A stretch of 64,000 nt of DNA from contig NZ_BDBL01000002.1 of assembly GCF_001612965.1 (NCBI RefSeq), positions 1 to 64,000 on the forward strand. Direction: 5' to 3'. The notes beneath the pieces were generated by a model, which saw only the letters and a program-made list of their open reading frames with translations, had not been told where the DNA came from and did not search any database. The position numbers and the translations under genes were made by a program. This document shows positions 1 to 8,079 of the stretch, piece by piece (the stretch's first letter is position 1; each line of letters begins with the position of its first letter). The stretch comes from Nocardia kruczakiae NBRC 101016. Its GTDB lineage: Bacteria; Actinomycetota; Actinomycetes; Mycobacteriales; Mycobacteriaceae.

Positions 1-981
1 CGGCGCGGGTGGCGCGGCCGGTGGGACCGCGGCGGGCACGGCGGCGACAACCGGAGCACCCGGAACCGCGGGAACCGGAGGTACCAGCGGAATGGCCAAC
101 GGCGGCGCGGCCGGGGCCGCGGGCGGCGGAACCGGTTGCAGCAGAAGCAGAAGCAGCAGCGGCGACATCGCGGCCGCGGAGCCGACGGCGGCGGATCCGG
201 TGACCGCGGAACCGGTGCCGAGCAGCGTGGCCAAGGCGGAACCCGTCGCGACGGACCCCGTACCGGCCAGCCCGGCCAGCGCGGAACCCGTTGCCGCCGA
301 ACCCGTTCCGAGAATACCGGCGAGCAGCGAGCCGACGCCCGCCGCCGCGGATCCGGTGGTGGCCAGCGCCGAGCCGGTAGCGGCGGAACCCGTTGCGGCG
401 GCAGCGGATCCGGTGCCCGCAGCCGCGGAACCGGCCCCGGCCAACGCCGACCCGGTCGCACCTGCGACCGAACCCGTTGCGGCCGAACCGGTCCCACCGA
501 GCGCGGAGCCGGTCAGTGCCGAGCCGGACGCCGCCGAACCGGCGGCCGCCGATCCCACCGCCGCCGAACCGGACCCGAGAATGCTCGCCAATCCGGCAAA
601 TCCCTCGCCGACGACCGGCGTCGGCGTGATCGGCGGCCCGGCGGGTCCGGACACCTGCGCCGGCGCCTGCGTCGAGGAGCTGGTGGCACGTCCGGGGATG
701 GCCAGGTTGCCGTCGTACCGGTCGTCGTCGGTCGGAGATCCCGCTGCCCCCGGTTCCGGCGCGGTTGGTCCCTGCTGCCCGGCCGCACCAGCGCCCCCGG
801 TGTTCGGCCGGGAAACCGCGGGGTTCTGCTGACGGGATTGCGTGCCCGGCAAGGGGGCGCCGACGGGTCCGGAGGGCATGGGGCCCGCTGGTTGTGCGTT
901 GGCCACCAGGGGGCCGAGGACTCCACAACTGCCGATCAATCCGGCTACCGCAACAACGCGCGCTATGCGACCCATGGTCAT
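1..981 (-). CDS. Secreted Gly/Ser/Ala-rich repetitive protein, 3' end beyond window
   Basis: An open frame runs leftward from an ATG at 981 to the window edge (327 codons, no stop), so the C-terminus is missing. An AGGGAAGG ribosome site lies just upstream. Residues 1-28 form a signal peptide (basic MTMGRIAR start, hydrophobic core, ANA|QP cleavage). A Pro/Gly/Gln-rich linker follows, then from about residue 125 to 260 a degenerate array of TGSA and GSAL units (GSAATGSA, AGTGSA, GSVATGSA). After it comes a seven-leucine run and a Pro/Ala/Val tail. No catalytic domain is visible. Composition suggests an exported cell-envelope or surface protein; function is unknown. The plus strand shows overlapping open frames only because the repeat lacks stops in several frames. 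The signal peptide and ribosome site support the minus strand. Confidence 0.72.
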   Translation of the reverse strand, partial: MTMGRIARVVAVAGLIGSCGVLGPLVANAQPAGPMPSGPVGAPLPGTQSRQQNPAVSRPNTGGAGAAGQQGPTAPEPGAAGSPTDDDRYDGNLAIPGRATSSSTQAPAQVSGPAGPPITPTPVVGEGFAGLASILGSGSAAVGSAAAGSAASGSALTGSALGGTGSAATGSVAGATGSALAGAGSAAAGTGSAAAATGSAATGSALATTGSAAAGVGSLLAGILGTGSAATGSALAGLAGTGSVATGSALATLLGTGSAVTGSAAVGSAAAMSPLLLLLLLQPVPPPAAPAAPPLAIPLVPPVPAVPGAPVVAAVPAAVPPAAPPAP

Positions 982-1235
982 GCGCTTGCCTTCCCTCAAC
1001 TTCTCAGCGCAGATTTCTCCCCGGTCGCTACAACCTCTCCGGGACCGAACGAATGCGGCTCATCTTAACTGCCGACAGTTTGCTCGCGCAGCGAGATCAT
1101 GTGAGCCCGATCACCCCGGGGGCCATGGGGATTGAAACCGGCCACCGCGGTGACCGCGCGCACTCGCTGCCGGGAAGTCGAAAACCCGACGTGATCCCTA
1201 CTGACACAAGGGTATTGGATACAGCAGCGCCGGCG

Positions 1236-1271
1236 GATCGCGGCCGCGGGAAGGGGCGGCGGGGCGCGATC
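1236..1271 (-). terminator. Possible terminator of the SDR pair
   Basis: Nested inverted repeats GATCGCG/CGCGATC (1236-1242 and 1265-1271) and GCCGC/GCGGC lie 38 bp beyond the stop of the leftmost SDR gene. There is no T-run, so this is a plausible but weak intrinsic terminator. The rest of 982-1308 is the upstream region of the secreted repeat protein, with no gene or clear promoter seen. Confidence 0.35.
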
Positions 1272-1308
1272 TCACCGGCGCGGATCGTTGCCGTGAGGGT
1301 TGCGGTGC

Positions 1309-2226
1309 TCAGGCTCCGTAGACCGGCTCGGGATCGGTTGCCTTGGCGATCAACTCGCGTACCACCGGTCCCAATTCGGACGGCTGCCAGCGCGCTCCGC
1401 GGTCCTCGGCGACACCGTGGCGCCAGCCGTCGGCCAGCGCCACCTTCCCGCCTTCGACCTCGAACATGCGGCCGGTGACACCCGCCGAATCCGGGCTGCC
1501 CAGCCACACCACCAGCGGCGAGACGTTTTCCGGCGCCATCGCGTCGAAGCCGTCGTCGGGGCGGGCCATCATATCGGCGAAGACGGTTTCGGTCATGCGG
1601 GTGCGCGCGGAGGGGGCGATGGCGTTGACGGTGACCCCGTAGCGCCCGAATTCCGCTGCGGCGGTGATGGTCAGAGCCGCGATACCGGCCTTGGCCGCGG
1701 CGTAGTTGCCCTGGCCGACACTGCCCTGCAGACCGGCACCGGAGCTGGTGTTGATGATGCGGGCGTCGCGGGCGCGACCGGCCTTGGATTCCGCACGCCA
1801 GTACTCGATGGCATGCCGCATGGTGGCGAAGTGGCCCTTGAGGTGGACGCGGATCACGGCATCCCACTCGTCCTCGGCCAGGTTGACCAGCATCCGGTCA
1901 CGCACGATACCGGCGTTGTTCACCACCACGTCCAGTCCGCCGAAGGTCTCCACGGCCTGGCCGATCAGCCGCTTCGCACCGGCCCAGTCCGCGACGTCGT
2001 CACCGTTGACGACGGCCCGGCCTCCGGCCTGCACGATCTCCTCCACCACCTGGGCGGCGGGCGAATCGACGCTGGGCGCGCCGTCCAGTTCCGCACCCAG
2101 ATCGTTGACCACCACGTTGGCGCCCGCCGCGGCGAAGGCCAAGGCGTGGGCCCGGCCGATACCGCGGCCGGCGCCGGTGACGATCACGGTGCGTCCTGCA
2201 CAGATCAGCTCGGAGTTGTCGGTCAT
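1309..2226 (-). CDS. Short-chain dehydrogenase/reductase, Rv3548c-like
   Basis: A 305-residue classical SDR. The cofactor loop TGAGRGIGR is near residue 20, NNAG near 105, and the Ser...Tyr-x-x-x-Lys catalytic set sits in NTSSGAG and NYAAAKAG. The start at MTDNSEL was chosen because homologues begin there; upstream codons give a non-conserved 22-residue extension. It is downstream of a second SDR in the same direction, and both are divergent from echA20 across a KstR2 box, the arrangement of M. tuberculosis Rv3548c-Rv3549c-echA20. The role is inferred to be an NAD(P)-dependent hydroxyacyl-CoA or ketone oxidoreduction in ring C/D (HIP) degradation. The exact substrate is not established. Confidence 0.85.
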   Translation of the reverse strand: MTDNSELICAGRTVIVTGAGRGIGRAHALAFAAAGANVVVNDLGAELDGAPSVDSPAAQVVEEIVQAGGRAVVNGDDVADWAGAKRLIGQAVETFGGLDVVVNNAGIVRDRMLVNLAEDEWDAVIRVHLKGHFATMRHAIEYWRAESKAGRARDARIINTSSGAGLQGSVGQGNYAAAKAGIAALTITAAAEFGRYGVTVNAIAPSARTRMTETVFADMMARPDDGFDAMAPENVSPLVVWLGSPDSAGVTGRMFEVEGGKVALADGWRHGVAEDRGARWQPSELGPVVRELIAKATDPEPVYGA

Positions 2227-2295
2227 ATCTGCTGCTCTCATTTCCTCGGTGCGGTAAGGGTTTTCGCTGTGATCGGTGCTCGCGCGCGACAACGG

Positions 2296-3090
2296 CTAGC
2301 GCGCGGCCGGCTCGGCGTCGTTGACGGTCGCCGCGTCCAGGAAGGCGGGACGTTCCCCGCCGCCGTGCACGATGAGCGATCCGCCGTTGACGTAGCCGGC
2401 CAGCGGCGAGGACAGGAAGACCGCGACCCGGCCGATGTCCTCGGGGGTCGCCAGCCGGCCCAGCGGCACGGTCGCCTCGACGGCGGCGATCCCGGCGTCG
2501 TCGCCGTAGTGCAGATGACTGGATTCGGTGCCGACCATTCCGACGATCACCGAATTGACCCGCACCTTCGGCGCCCACTCGATCGCCAGCGAGGACACCA
2601 GACTGTCCAGGCCGGCCTTGGCCGCACCGTAGGCGGCGGTGCCGGGCGAGGGCCGGTGGCCGCTCACACTCGAGACCATCACGATCGAACCGCCCTCGGG
2701 CTGCTGCTGCATCACGGCATTGGCCGCCTGCGAAACCAGCAGCGGGGCCAGCAGATTCAGCTCCACGATCTTGGCGTGGAAGTTGCGGGAGGCGGTGGCG
2801 GCGGGAGCGAACGGCGCCCCACCGGCATTGTTCACCACATGGTCGAGCCGGCCGTGCCGCTGCACGATCGTCTCGATCAGCCCGGTCACCGCCTCGCCGT
2901 CGCGCACATCGCACGGCAGAAATTCGGCGGTGCGCCCGGAACTCTCGATCGCCGCCTCGCCGGGGCGGCGCGCACACACCACGACCGTCGCGCCGGCGTC
3001 CAGGTACACCCGGCTGATGCCGGCGCCTACGCCCCTGACCCCGCCCGTCACGAGAACTACCGATCCGGACAGGTCCACTTCGATTGCCAC
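2296..3090 (-). CDS. Short-chain dehydrogenase/reductase, Rv3549c-like
   Basis: A 264-residue SDR. The glycine-rich motif is TGGVRGVG near residue 15, NNAG near 90, and the catalytic Ser and Tyr-x-x-x-Lys lie in VSSVSG and AYGAAKAG. The GTG start at 3090 is only 12 bp from the KstR2 box at 3102-3115, so the transcript leader must be very short or absent. It is the first gene of a two-SDR leftward unit, about 70 bp before the second. Position and family match Rv3549c of the KstR2 regulon. A dehydrogenase step in breakdown of the methylhexahydroindanedione propionate intermediates is likely but not specified by sequence. Confidence 0.85.
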   Translation of the reverse strand: MAIEVDLSGSVVLVTGGVRGVGAGISRVYLDAGATVVVCARRPGEAAIESSGRTAEFLPCDVRDGEAVTGLIETIVQRHGRLDHVVNNAGGAPFAPAATASRNFHAKIVELNLLAPLLVSQAANAVMQQQPEGGSIVMVSSVSGHRPSPGTAAYGAAKAGLDSLVSSLAIEWAPKVRVNSVIVGMVGTESSHLHYGDDAGIAAVEATVPLGRLATPEDIGRVAVFLSSPLAGYVNGGSLIVHGGGERPAFLDAATVNDAEPAAR

Positions 3091-3101
3091 CGTGCTAACC
3101 T

Positions 3102-3115
3102 ACCAAGCACTTGCT
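3102..3115. promoter_or_regulatory. KstR2 operator between Rv3549c-like SDR and echA20
   Basis: ACCAAGCACTTGCT matches the published KstR2 consensus AnCAAGnnCTTGnT exactly. It sits in the 50-bp divergent gap, 11 bp from one start and 25 bp from the other, so one bound repressor could cover both promoters. Confidence 0.85.
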
Positions 3116-3140
3116 TGTTTTGCCAACGAATGGACATGCG

Positions 3141-3905
3141 ATGGGGATCAACCGTCACACCGAGACCTCGGGTATCGAGGTCGTCACGATCGACTATCCG
3201 CCGGTCAACGCACTGCCCACCGCGGGCTGGTTCGGCGTGGCCGATGCGATTCGCGAGGCCGGGCGCGACCCGGAAACCAAGGTCGTCGTGCTGCGCGCCG
3301 AGGGCCGCGGCTTCAACGCCGGGGTCGACATCAAGGAGATCCAGCGCAACCCGGGCCATCAGACACTCATCGACGCCAATCACGGCTGCTACGACGCCTT
3401 CGGCGCGGTCTACGACTGCCCGGTGCCGGTGATCGCGGCGGTGAACGGCTTCTGCCTCGGCGGCGGTATCGGCCTGGTGGGCAATGCCGACGTCATCGTC
3501 GCCTCGGACGACGCCACCTTCGGGCTGCCCGAGGTCGAGCGCGGCGCCCTGGGTGCGGCCACCCACCTGGCCCGGCTGGTCCCCCAGCACATGATGCGCA
3601 CGCTGTTCTACACCGCCTCCACCGTCACCGCGCAGCAGCTGCACCACTTCGGCTCGGTGCACAAGGTGGTGCCGCGCGCCGAACTCGATTCCGCCGCACT
3701 GGAAGTCGCGAAGAACATCGCCGCCAAGGACGGGCGGGTCATCCGGGCCGCCAAGCGCGCGCTCAACGGCATCGACCTGCAAGACGTGCACCGCAGCTAC
3801 CGCTTCGAACAGGGCTTCACCTTCGAGCTGAATCTCGCCGGTGTGGCCGATGAGATCCGGGCGCGGTTCGACGAGGATCTGGCTGCCAAAAAGGAGGCAC
3901 GGTGA
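3141..3905 (+). CDS. echA20: EchA20, steroid ring-D hydrolase (crotonase family)
   Basis: A 254-residue crotonase-fold protein. Oxyanion-hole segments are GRGFNAGVDIKE near residue 60 and GFCLGGGIGL near 105. EchA20 is known to hydrolytically open the last intact cyclopentanone ring of HIEC-CoA, giving the cyclohexenone substrate of IpdAB. The start MGINRH was chosen because it aligns with the EchA20 N-terminus and leaves the KstR2 box outside the gene; an in-frame TTG at 3111 would overlap the operator. It overlaps ipdA by 4 bp. First gene of the rightward echA20-ipdA-ipdB-ipdC operon, identical in order to M. tuberculosis Rv3550-Rv3553. Confidence 0.92.
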   Translation: MGINRHTETSGIEVVTIDYPPVNALPTAGWFGVADAIREAGRDPETKVVVLRAEGRGFNAGVDIKEIQRNPGHQTLIDANHGCYDAFGAVYDCPVPVIAAVNGFCLGGGIGLVGNADVIVASDDATFGLPEVERGALGAATHLARLVPQHMMRTLFYTASTVTAQQLHHFGSVHKVVPRAELDSAALEVAKNIAAKDGRVIRAAKRALNGIDLQDVHRSYRFEQGFTFELNLAGVADEIRARFDEDLAAKKEAR

Positions 3906-4792
3906 GCATGCGCGACAAGCGGATGTCGTTGGAGGACGCGGTTTCGCAGCTGCGCAGCGGGATGACCATCGGCCTCGGCGGCTGGGGTTCGCGGCGCAAG
4001 CCGATGGCGTTCGTGCGGGCGCTGCTGCGCTCGGACGTCACCGATCTGACCGTCGTGACCTACGGCGGGCCGGATCTGGGCCTGCTGTGTTCGGCGGGCA
4101 AGGTGCGCAAGGCCTACTACGGATTCGTCTCCCTCGATTCGGCGCCCTTCTACGATCCCTGGTTCGCCAAGGCGCGCACCGGCGGTGAGCTGATCTCCCG
4201 CGAAATGGACGAGGGCATGGTCAAATCCGGCCTGCAGGCGGCCGCTGCCCGGCTGCCGTTCCTGCCCACCCGCGCCGGTCTGGGCTCGGACGTGCTGAGT
4301 TTCTGGGAGGGTGAACTGCGCACGGTGCAGTCCCCGTATCCGGATGCCGACGGCCGCGTCGAAACCCTGGTCGCGATGCCGGCACTCGACCTGGACGCCG
4401 CGTTCGTCCACCTCGACATCGGCGACAAGCACGGCAACGCCGCCTACACCGGCGTCGACCCGTACATGGACGATCTGTACTGCCTGGCCGCCGAGCGGCG
4501 GTTCCTGTCGGTGGATCGGCTGGTCGAGACCGAGGAATTGGTGAAGGCCGTGCCGAACCAGGCGATCATCCTCAATCGCATGATGGTCGACGGCGTCGTG
4601 GAGGCGCCGGACGGCGCGCACTTCACCTTCTCCGGAAGCTACGGCCGCGACGAGAAGTTCCAGCGCCACTACGTCGAGGCGGCCAAGGATCCCGAGAGCT
4701 GGGCGGCCTTCAAGGCGCGCTATCTGGACGTCACCGAGGACGAATACCGTTCCGCGGTGGCCGAATTCGCTGCCGAGGAGGAGCGCCGATGA
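3902..4792 (+). CDS. ipdA: IpdA, alpha subunit of COCHEA-CoA hydrolase
   Basis: A 296-residue member of the class I CoA-transferase fold that works, with IpdB, as a hydrolase rather than a transferase. IpdAB opens the cyclohexenone ring of COCHEA-CoA in late cholesterol ring degradation. The sequence shows the conserved GWGSRRKPMAFVRALLRSD block (about 28-46) and TYGGPDLGLLCSAGKV (about 53-68). An acidic REMDEG stretch near 100-105 lies where the family's catalytic glutamate is expected. The GTG start at 3902 overlaps the echA20 stop; ATG at 3908 is an alternative. The 3' end overlaps ipdB by 4 bp, implying translational coupling of the two subunits. Confidence 0.93.
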   Translation: MSMRDKRMSLEDAVSQLRSGMTIGLGGWGSRRKPMAFVRALLRSDVTDLTVVTYGGPDLGLLCSAGKVRKAYYGFVSLDSAPFYDPWFAKARTGGELISREMDEGMVKSGLQAAAARLPFLPTRAGLGSDVLSFWEGELRTVQSPYPDADGRVETLVAMPALDLDAAFVHLDIGDKHGNAAYTGVDPYMDDLYCLAAERRFLSVDRLVETEELVKAVPNQAIILNRMMVDGVVEAPDGAHFTFSGSYGRDEKFQRHYVEAAKDPESWAAFKARYLDVTEDEYRSAVAEFAAEEERR

Positions 4793-5547
4793 GCGAGACC
4801 ACCACTATCACCCGCGCCGAGGTGTGCGCGGTCGCCTGCGCCGAGATCTTCCGGGGCGCGGGCGAGATCATGGCCAGCCCGATGTCGCCGACCCCCACCA
4901 TCGGGGCACGGCTGGCGCGGCTGACCTTCGAACCGGATCTGCTGATCTCCGACGGCGAGGCGCTGTTGCTGGCCGACACCCCCGCGCTGGGCGCCAAGGC
5001 TCCCACCGAGGGCTGGATTCCGTTCGGCAAGGTGTTCGACGTCGTGGCCTCCGGGCGGCGCCATGTCGTCATGGGTGCCAACCAGATCGACCGCTACGGC
5101 AACCAGAATCTGTCCGCCTTCGGCGCGCTGCAGCAGCCGAAGCGGCAGATGTTCGGTGTGCGCGGCGCCCCGGGCAACACCATCAACCACGCGACCAGCT
5201 ACTTCGTGCCCAAGCACAGCACGCGTGTGTTCTGCGAGACCGTCGACATCGTGTGCGGAATCGGTTACGACAAGATCGATCCCGAGAATCCGGCGTACCG
5301 GTTCCACCACCTGCATCGGGTGATCAGCAATCTGGGCGTGTTCGACTTCGGCGGGCCCGGCCACACCCTGCGGGCGCTGTCGCTGCATCCGGGGGTGAGC
5401 GCCGACGAGGTCGCCGAGAACACCGCGTTCGAGGTGGCCGGACTGGACAGCGCCGAGGTGACCCGCACGCCCACCGACGAGGAGCTGCGGATCATCCGTA
5501 CGGTGCTGGATCCCAAGGGAATTCGGGAGAAGGAAGTGGCCTCGTGA
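4789..5547 (+). CDS. ipdB: IpdB, beta subunit of COCHEA-CoA hydrolase
   Basis: A 252-residue class I CoA-transferase beta-type subunit, partner of IpdA. Recognisable blocks are MASPMSPTPTIGARLARLTF near residues 24-43, SDGEALLLADTP near 50, and the VMGANQIDRYGNQN turn near 90-105. ATG at 4789 overlaps the ipdA stop and the 3' end overlaps ipdC by 4 bp, so the operon is tightly coupled. Known role: with IpdA, hydrolytic opening of the last six-membered ring to a linear dioxo-diacyl-CoA. Confidence 0.93.
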   Translation: MSETTTITRAEVCAVACAEIFRGAGEIMASPMSPTPTIGARLARLTFEPDLLISDGEALLLADTPALGAKAPTEGWIPFGKVFDVVASGRRHVVMGANQIDRYGNQNLSAFGALQQPKRQMFGVRGAPGNTINHATSYFVPKHSTRVFCETVDIVCGIGYDKIDPENPAYRFHHLHRVISNLGVFDFGGPGHTLRALSLHPGVSADEVAENTAFEVAGLDSAEVTRTPTDEELRIIRTVLDPKGIREKEVAS

Positions 5548-6635
5548 GCCGGCTGCGGACTCCGCTGACCGAACTGGTCGGCATCGAGCATCCGATCGTA
5601 CAGACCGGAATGGGCTGGGTGGCCGGGCCACGCCTGGTGGCGGCGACCTCCCAGGCCGGCGGCCTCGGCATCCTGGCCTCGGCCACGATGACCTACGCCG
5701 AACTCGAGGCGGCCATCGCGAAGACCAAGGCGCACACCGACAAACCGTTCGGCGTGAACATCCGCGCCGACGCCTCCGACGCCGCCGAACGGATCGAACT
5801 GCTGATCCGCGAGCAGGTCCGGGTCGCCTCGTTCGCGCTGGCGCCGAAGAAGGAGCTCATCGCGCGGCTCAAGGACGCCGGTGTGGTGGTGGTGCCGTCC
5901 ATCGGCGCCGCCAAGCATGCGGTGAAGGTGGCCTCGTGGGGCGCCGATGCGGTGATCGTGCAGGGCGGCGAGGGCGGCGGGCACACCGGTCCGGTGGCCA
6001 CCACGCTGCTGCTGCCCTCGGTACTCGACGCGGTCGACATTCCGGTGGTCGCCGCCGGCGGCTTCTTCGACGGCCGCGGCCTGGCGGCGGCACTCGCCTA
6101 CGGCGCCGCGGGCGTGGCGATGGGTACCCGCTTCCTGCTCACCCAGGACAGCAGCGTGCCCGACGAGGTGAAACAGGAGTATCTGCGACGCGGGCTGCAG
6201 GACACCGTCGTCTCGCTGAAGGTGGACGGCATGCCGCATCGGGTGCTCAACACCGATCTGGTGGATCGGCTGGAACATTCGGGCAGCTGGCGCGGACTGT
6301 CCGCCGCGGTCGCCAATGCCGCGAAGTTCAAATCGATGACCGGTATGAAGTGGTCCACCATGGTCCGCGACGGTCTGGCGATGCGAAAGGCCAAGGACCT
6401 CACCTGGTCTCAGGTGATCATGGCCGCCAATACGCCGATGCTGCTCAAGGCCGGTCTGGTCGAGGGCAATACGCAGGCCGGTGTGCTGGCCGCGGGACAG
6501 GTCACCGGAATCATCGACGATCTGCCCACCGTGCAAGAGCTCATCGACCGCATCATCGACGATGCGGTCGCGCGGATCGACACGATCGCCGCGCTCCGAG
6601 ACGGCGCCGCGGCGACCCCCGGCGCGTCCGCATAA
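5544..6635 (+). CDS. ipdC: IpdC, flavin-dependent HIP-CoA pathway oxidoreductase (NPD family)
   Basis: A 363-residue TIM-barrel flavoprotein of the 2-nitropropane dioxygenase/nitronate monooxygenase family. FMN-phosphate-binding features are the IVQTGMGWVAGP N-terminus, IVQGGEGGGHTGP near 140, and AAGGFFDGRGLAAALAYGA near 175-190 followed by GTRF. GTG at 5544 overlaps the ipdB stop. IpdC is reported to convert the 5-hydroxy indanone CoA ester towards HIEC-CoA, the EchA20 substrate, which makes this operon a consecutive reaction series. Last gene of the operon; a strong hairpin follows 25 bp after the stop. Confidence 0.9.
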   Translation: MSRLRTPLTELVGIEHPIVQTGMGWVAGPRLVAATSQAGGLGILASATMTYAELEAAIAKTKAHTDKPFGVNIRADASDAAERIELLIREQVRVASFALAPKKELIARLKDAGVVVVPSIGAAKHAVKVASWGADAVIVQGGEGGGHTGPVATTLLLPSVLDAVDIPVVAAGGFFDGRGLAAALAYGAAGVAMGTRFLLTQDSSVPDEVKQEYLRRGLQDTVVSLKVDGMPHRVLNTDLVDRLEHSGSWRGLSAAVANAAKFKSMTGMKWSTMVRDGLAMRKAKDLTWSQVIMAANTPMLLKAGLVEGNTQAGVLAAGQVTGIIDDLPTVQELIDRIIDDAVARIDTIAALRDGAAATPGASA

Positions 6636-6660
6636 CCGAAACAGGTTCGGCCGCAACGAC

Positions 6661-6696
6661 ACAGGCCGCCTCGCCGACATCGGCGGGGCGGCCTGT
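6661..6696. terminator. Bidirectional hairpin terminator after ipdC
   Basis: ACAGGCCGCC pairs with GGCGGCCTGT through an inner CGCC/GGCG extension, giving a near-perfect 15-bp stem. It sits exactly between the convergent ipdC and CMD genes. Confidence 0.8.
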
Positions 6697-6707
6697 GCGG
6701 CTTCCGG

Positions 6708-7346
6708 CTACTCCCCCGACAGATCTGCCGACAGGTCGCGGACCTCCACGCCCTCCGGAATCCGCACCTCCGCAACGGGTTCCGGGCGATCGTCGAATTC
6801 CAGCCGCAGGGCGCGGCATATGGTGGCGTGCATGTCGTACAGCGCCGTGATGTAGGTCAGTTCCAGAATTTCCGGATCGCCGAGGTTGGCTCGCAGCACC
6901 GCGAACACTTCGTCGGGCACCCGGCCGCCGTCGTGGACCAGGCAGTCGGTGTAGGCCAGAATCGCGCGTTCGAGTTCGGAGAAACAGTCGCTGATCTGCC
7001 AGGACGGGATGGCCGCGATCTTCTCCTCGGGAGCGCCCAGCGACCGCATCTGCTTGCAGTGCTGGGAGAACACGAACTGACTGCCGCGCGCGTATCCGGC
7101 GCGGCACTGCCCCAGTTCGCGCAGCAGCGGATCCAGGCGCGAGTTGCGGTAGACGGCGAATCCCCGGACCGCGTGCCGGAACACCTCGGGTGACTGCGCG
7201 AAGACGGTCCACCAGTCGCCGGGGGTGGCGTGAACGGTGCCGTGGTCGACGGCCGGGTCGCGGTCGGGCCCGAACAGCCGGTCGTAGTAGAACAGGATTC
7301 GCTCGTCGGTGACTTCGGCGCGCGGGACTTCACGCAGGCGGGGCAT
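6708..7346 (-). CDS. Carboxymuconolactone decarboxylase-like (AhpD-fold) protein
   Basis: A 212-residue helical protein of the CMD/AhpD superfamily. The central region (residues 50-170) shows typical features: LRELGQCRAGYARGSQFVFSQH with Cys and His, and a second helix block PEILELTYITALYDMHATI. The CxxxH redox motif of true AhpD is not present, so a peroxidase role is unlikely. It follows the VOC gene by 43 bp in the same direction. The pair probably forms a small operon controlled from the operator at 8041. In this family such proteins act as gamma-carboxymuconolactone-type decarboxylases or have unknown roles; its substrate cannot be assigned. Confidence 0.75.
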   Translation of the reverse strand: MPRLREVPRAEVTDERILFYYDRLFGPDRDPAVDHGTVHATPGDWWTVFAQSPEVFRHAVRGFAVYRNSRLDPLLRELGQCRAGYARGSQFVFSQHCKQMRSLGAPEEKIAAIPSWQISDCFSELERAILAYTDCLVHDGGRVPDEVFAVLRANLGDPEILELTYITALYDMHATICRALRLEFDDRPEPVAEVRIPEGVEVRDLSADLSGE

Positions 7347-7389
7347 GCTTCGAACCTCTCGGTAGTGCGGTTTCGCGGCTGGTGGGTGA

Positions 7390-7956
7390 TCAGAGTTCGG
7401 CGGCGGCGCGGCGGTCGGCGCCGGTCTTCGGCTCGTGCGATACGTCGTCCGCGGTGAAAGTCCTGGTCCAGCAGGCGAATTCGAGCAGCACCCCGTCCGG
7501 GTCCTGGAAGTAGAACGACCGCACGAAGGTTCCGGGGTGCACATCCCGGGAAACTCCCGCGGGGCTGTCGTCGTGATTGAGGACCCGGCTGACCTTGATG
7601 CCCTCGGCCTGCACCCGCTGGTAGTAGTCGTCGAATCGTTCCGGCGGCACGGCGAAGGCCACGTGGTTCATCGAGCCCACGCCGCTGACCAACTCCCCTT
7701 CGTCCGGAAGTCCCTTGGGCGCGGCCAGTCCGGGGGTGGCGTCGGGTGCGTCGGCGAGCCAGAAGAAGGCGATGGTGTTGCCGCCCCCGCAGTCGAAGAA
7801 GAAGTGCTGGCCGAGGTTGTGCGGCAGTTCGATGGTCTTGACCAACGGCATGCCCAGCGTGCCGGAGTAGAACTCGATCGTCCGGCGCATATCCGAGCAC
7901 ACCAGGGCCAGATGGTTGATTCCGCGTAGTTCGTATTTCGGGTTGGCGGCGCTCAT
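7390..7956 (-). CDS. VOC-family protein (glyoxalase/extradiol-dioxygenase-like)
   Basis: A 188-residue protein with two beta-alpha-beta-beta-beta modules. INHLALVCSDMRRTIEFYSGTLG starts the first near residue 13; MNHVAFAV and SFYFQDPDGVLLEFA lie in the second. Potential metal ligands are His near 15 and 96 and Glu in the final LLEF motif. Single-subunit VOC proteins include glyoxalases, methylmalonyl-CoA epimerases and ring-cleaving dioxygenases; the sequence does not discriminate. It is transcribed divergently from the TetR gene across the palindromic operator, so it is probably repressed by that regulator. Confidence 0.8.
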   Translation of the reverse strand: MSAANPKYELRGINHLALVCSDMRRTIEFYSGTLGMPLVKTIELPHNLGQHFFFDCGGGNTIAFFWLADAPDATPGLAAPKGLPDEGELVSGVGSMNHVAFAVPPERFDDYYQRVQAEGIKVSRVLNHDDSPAGVSRDVHPGTFVRSFYFQDPDGVLLEFACWTRTFTADDVSHEPKTGADRRAAAEL

Positions 7957-8040
7957 TGCAGTCCTTCCGCTGTGGTGCCGATTCGACCTCCGTGACGGGT
8001 CCGCACCAGTACTGTGAGCTGGGATTCTCCCAACTGAACT

Positions 8041-8066
8041 GACTTGACAGTCATGTCATGTTCGTG
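8041..8066. promoter_or_regulatory. TetR operator, copy 1 (VOC/TetR divergent promoter)
   Basis: The core TGACAGTCATGTCA (TGACA-N4-TGTCA inverted repeat) is at 8045-8058. The surrounding 26 bp match the sequence at 16521-16546 at 23 positions. It lies 14 bp before the TetR start, a typical autoregulatory position. Confidence 0.75.
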
Positions 8067-8079
8067 GATAGTTTGAGCC

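Noticed and set aside
92..832. A plus-strand Ala/Pro/Glu-rich frame opposite the secreted repeat protein
   Set aside because: The minus-strand frame has a signal peptide and a ribosome site; the plus frame exists because the repeat lacks stops.
1..980. Tandem repeats at the left edge as a CRISPR array
   Set aside because: Repeat units are short, degenerate, in frame with a signal-peptide protein and have no unique spacers.
1300..3432. A 710-residue open frame on the plus strand opposite the two SDR genes
   Set aside because: It lies antisense to clear SDR proteins with conserved motifs, has Gly/His/Arg-biased composition and no ribosome site; stop-free antisense frames are common at this GC content.
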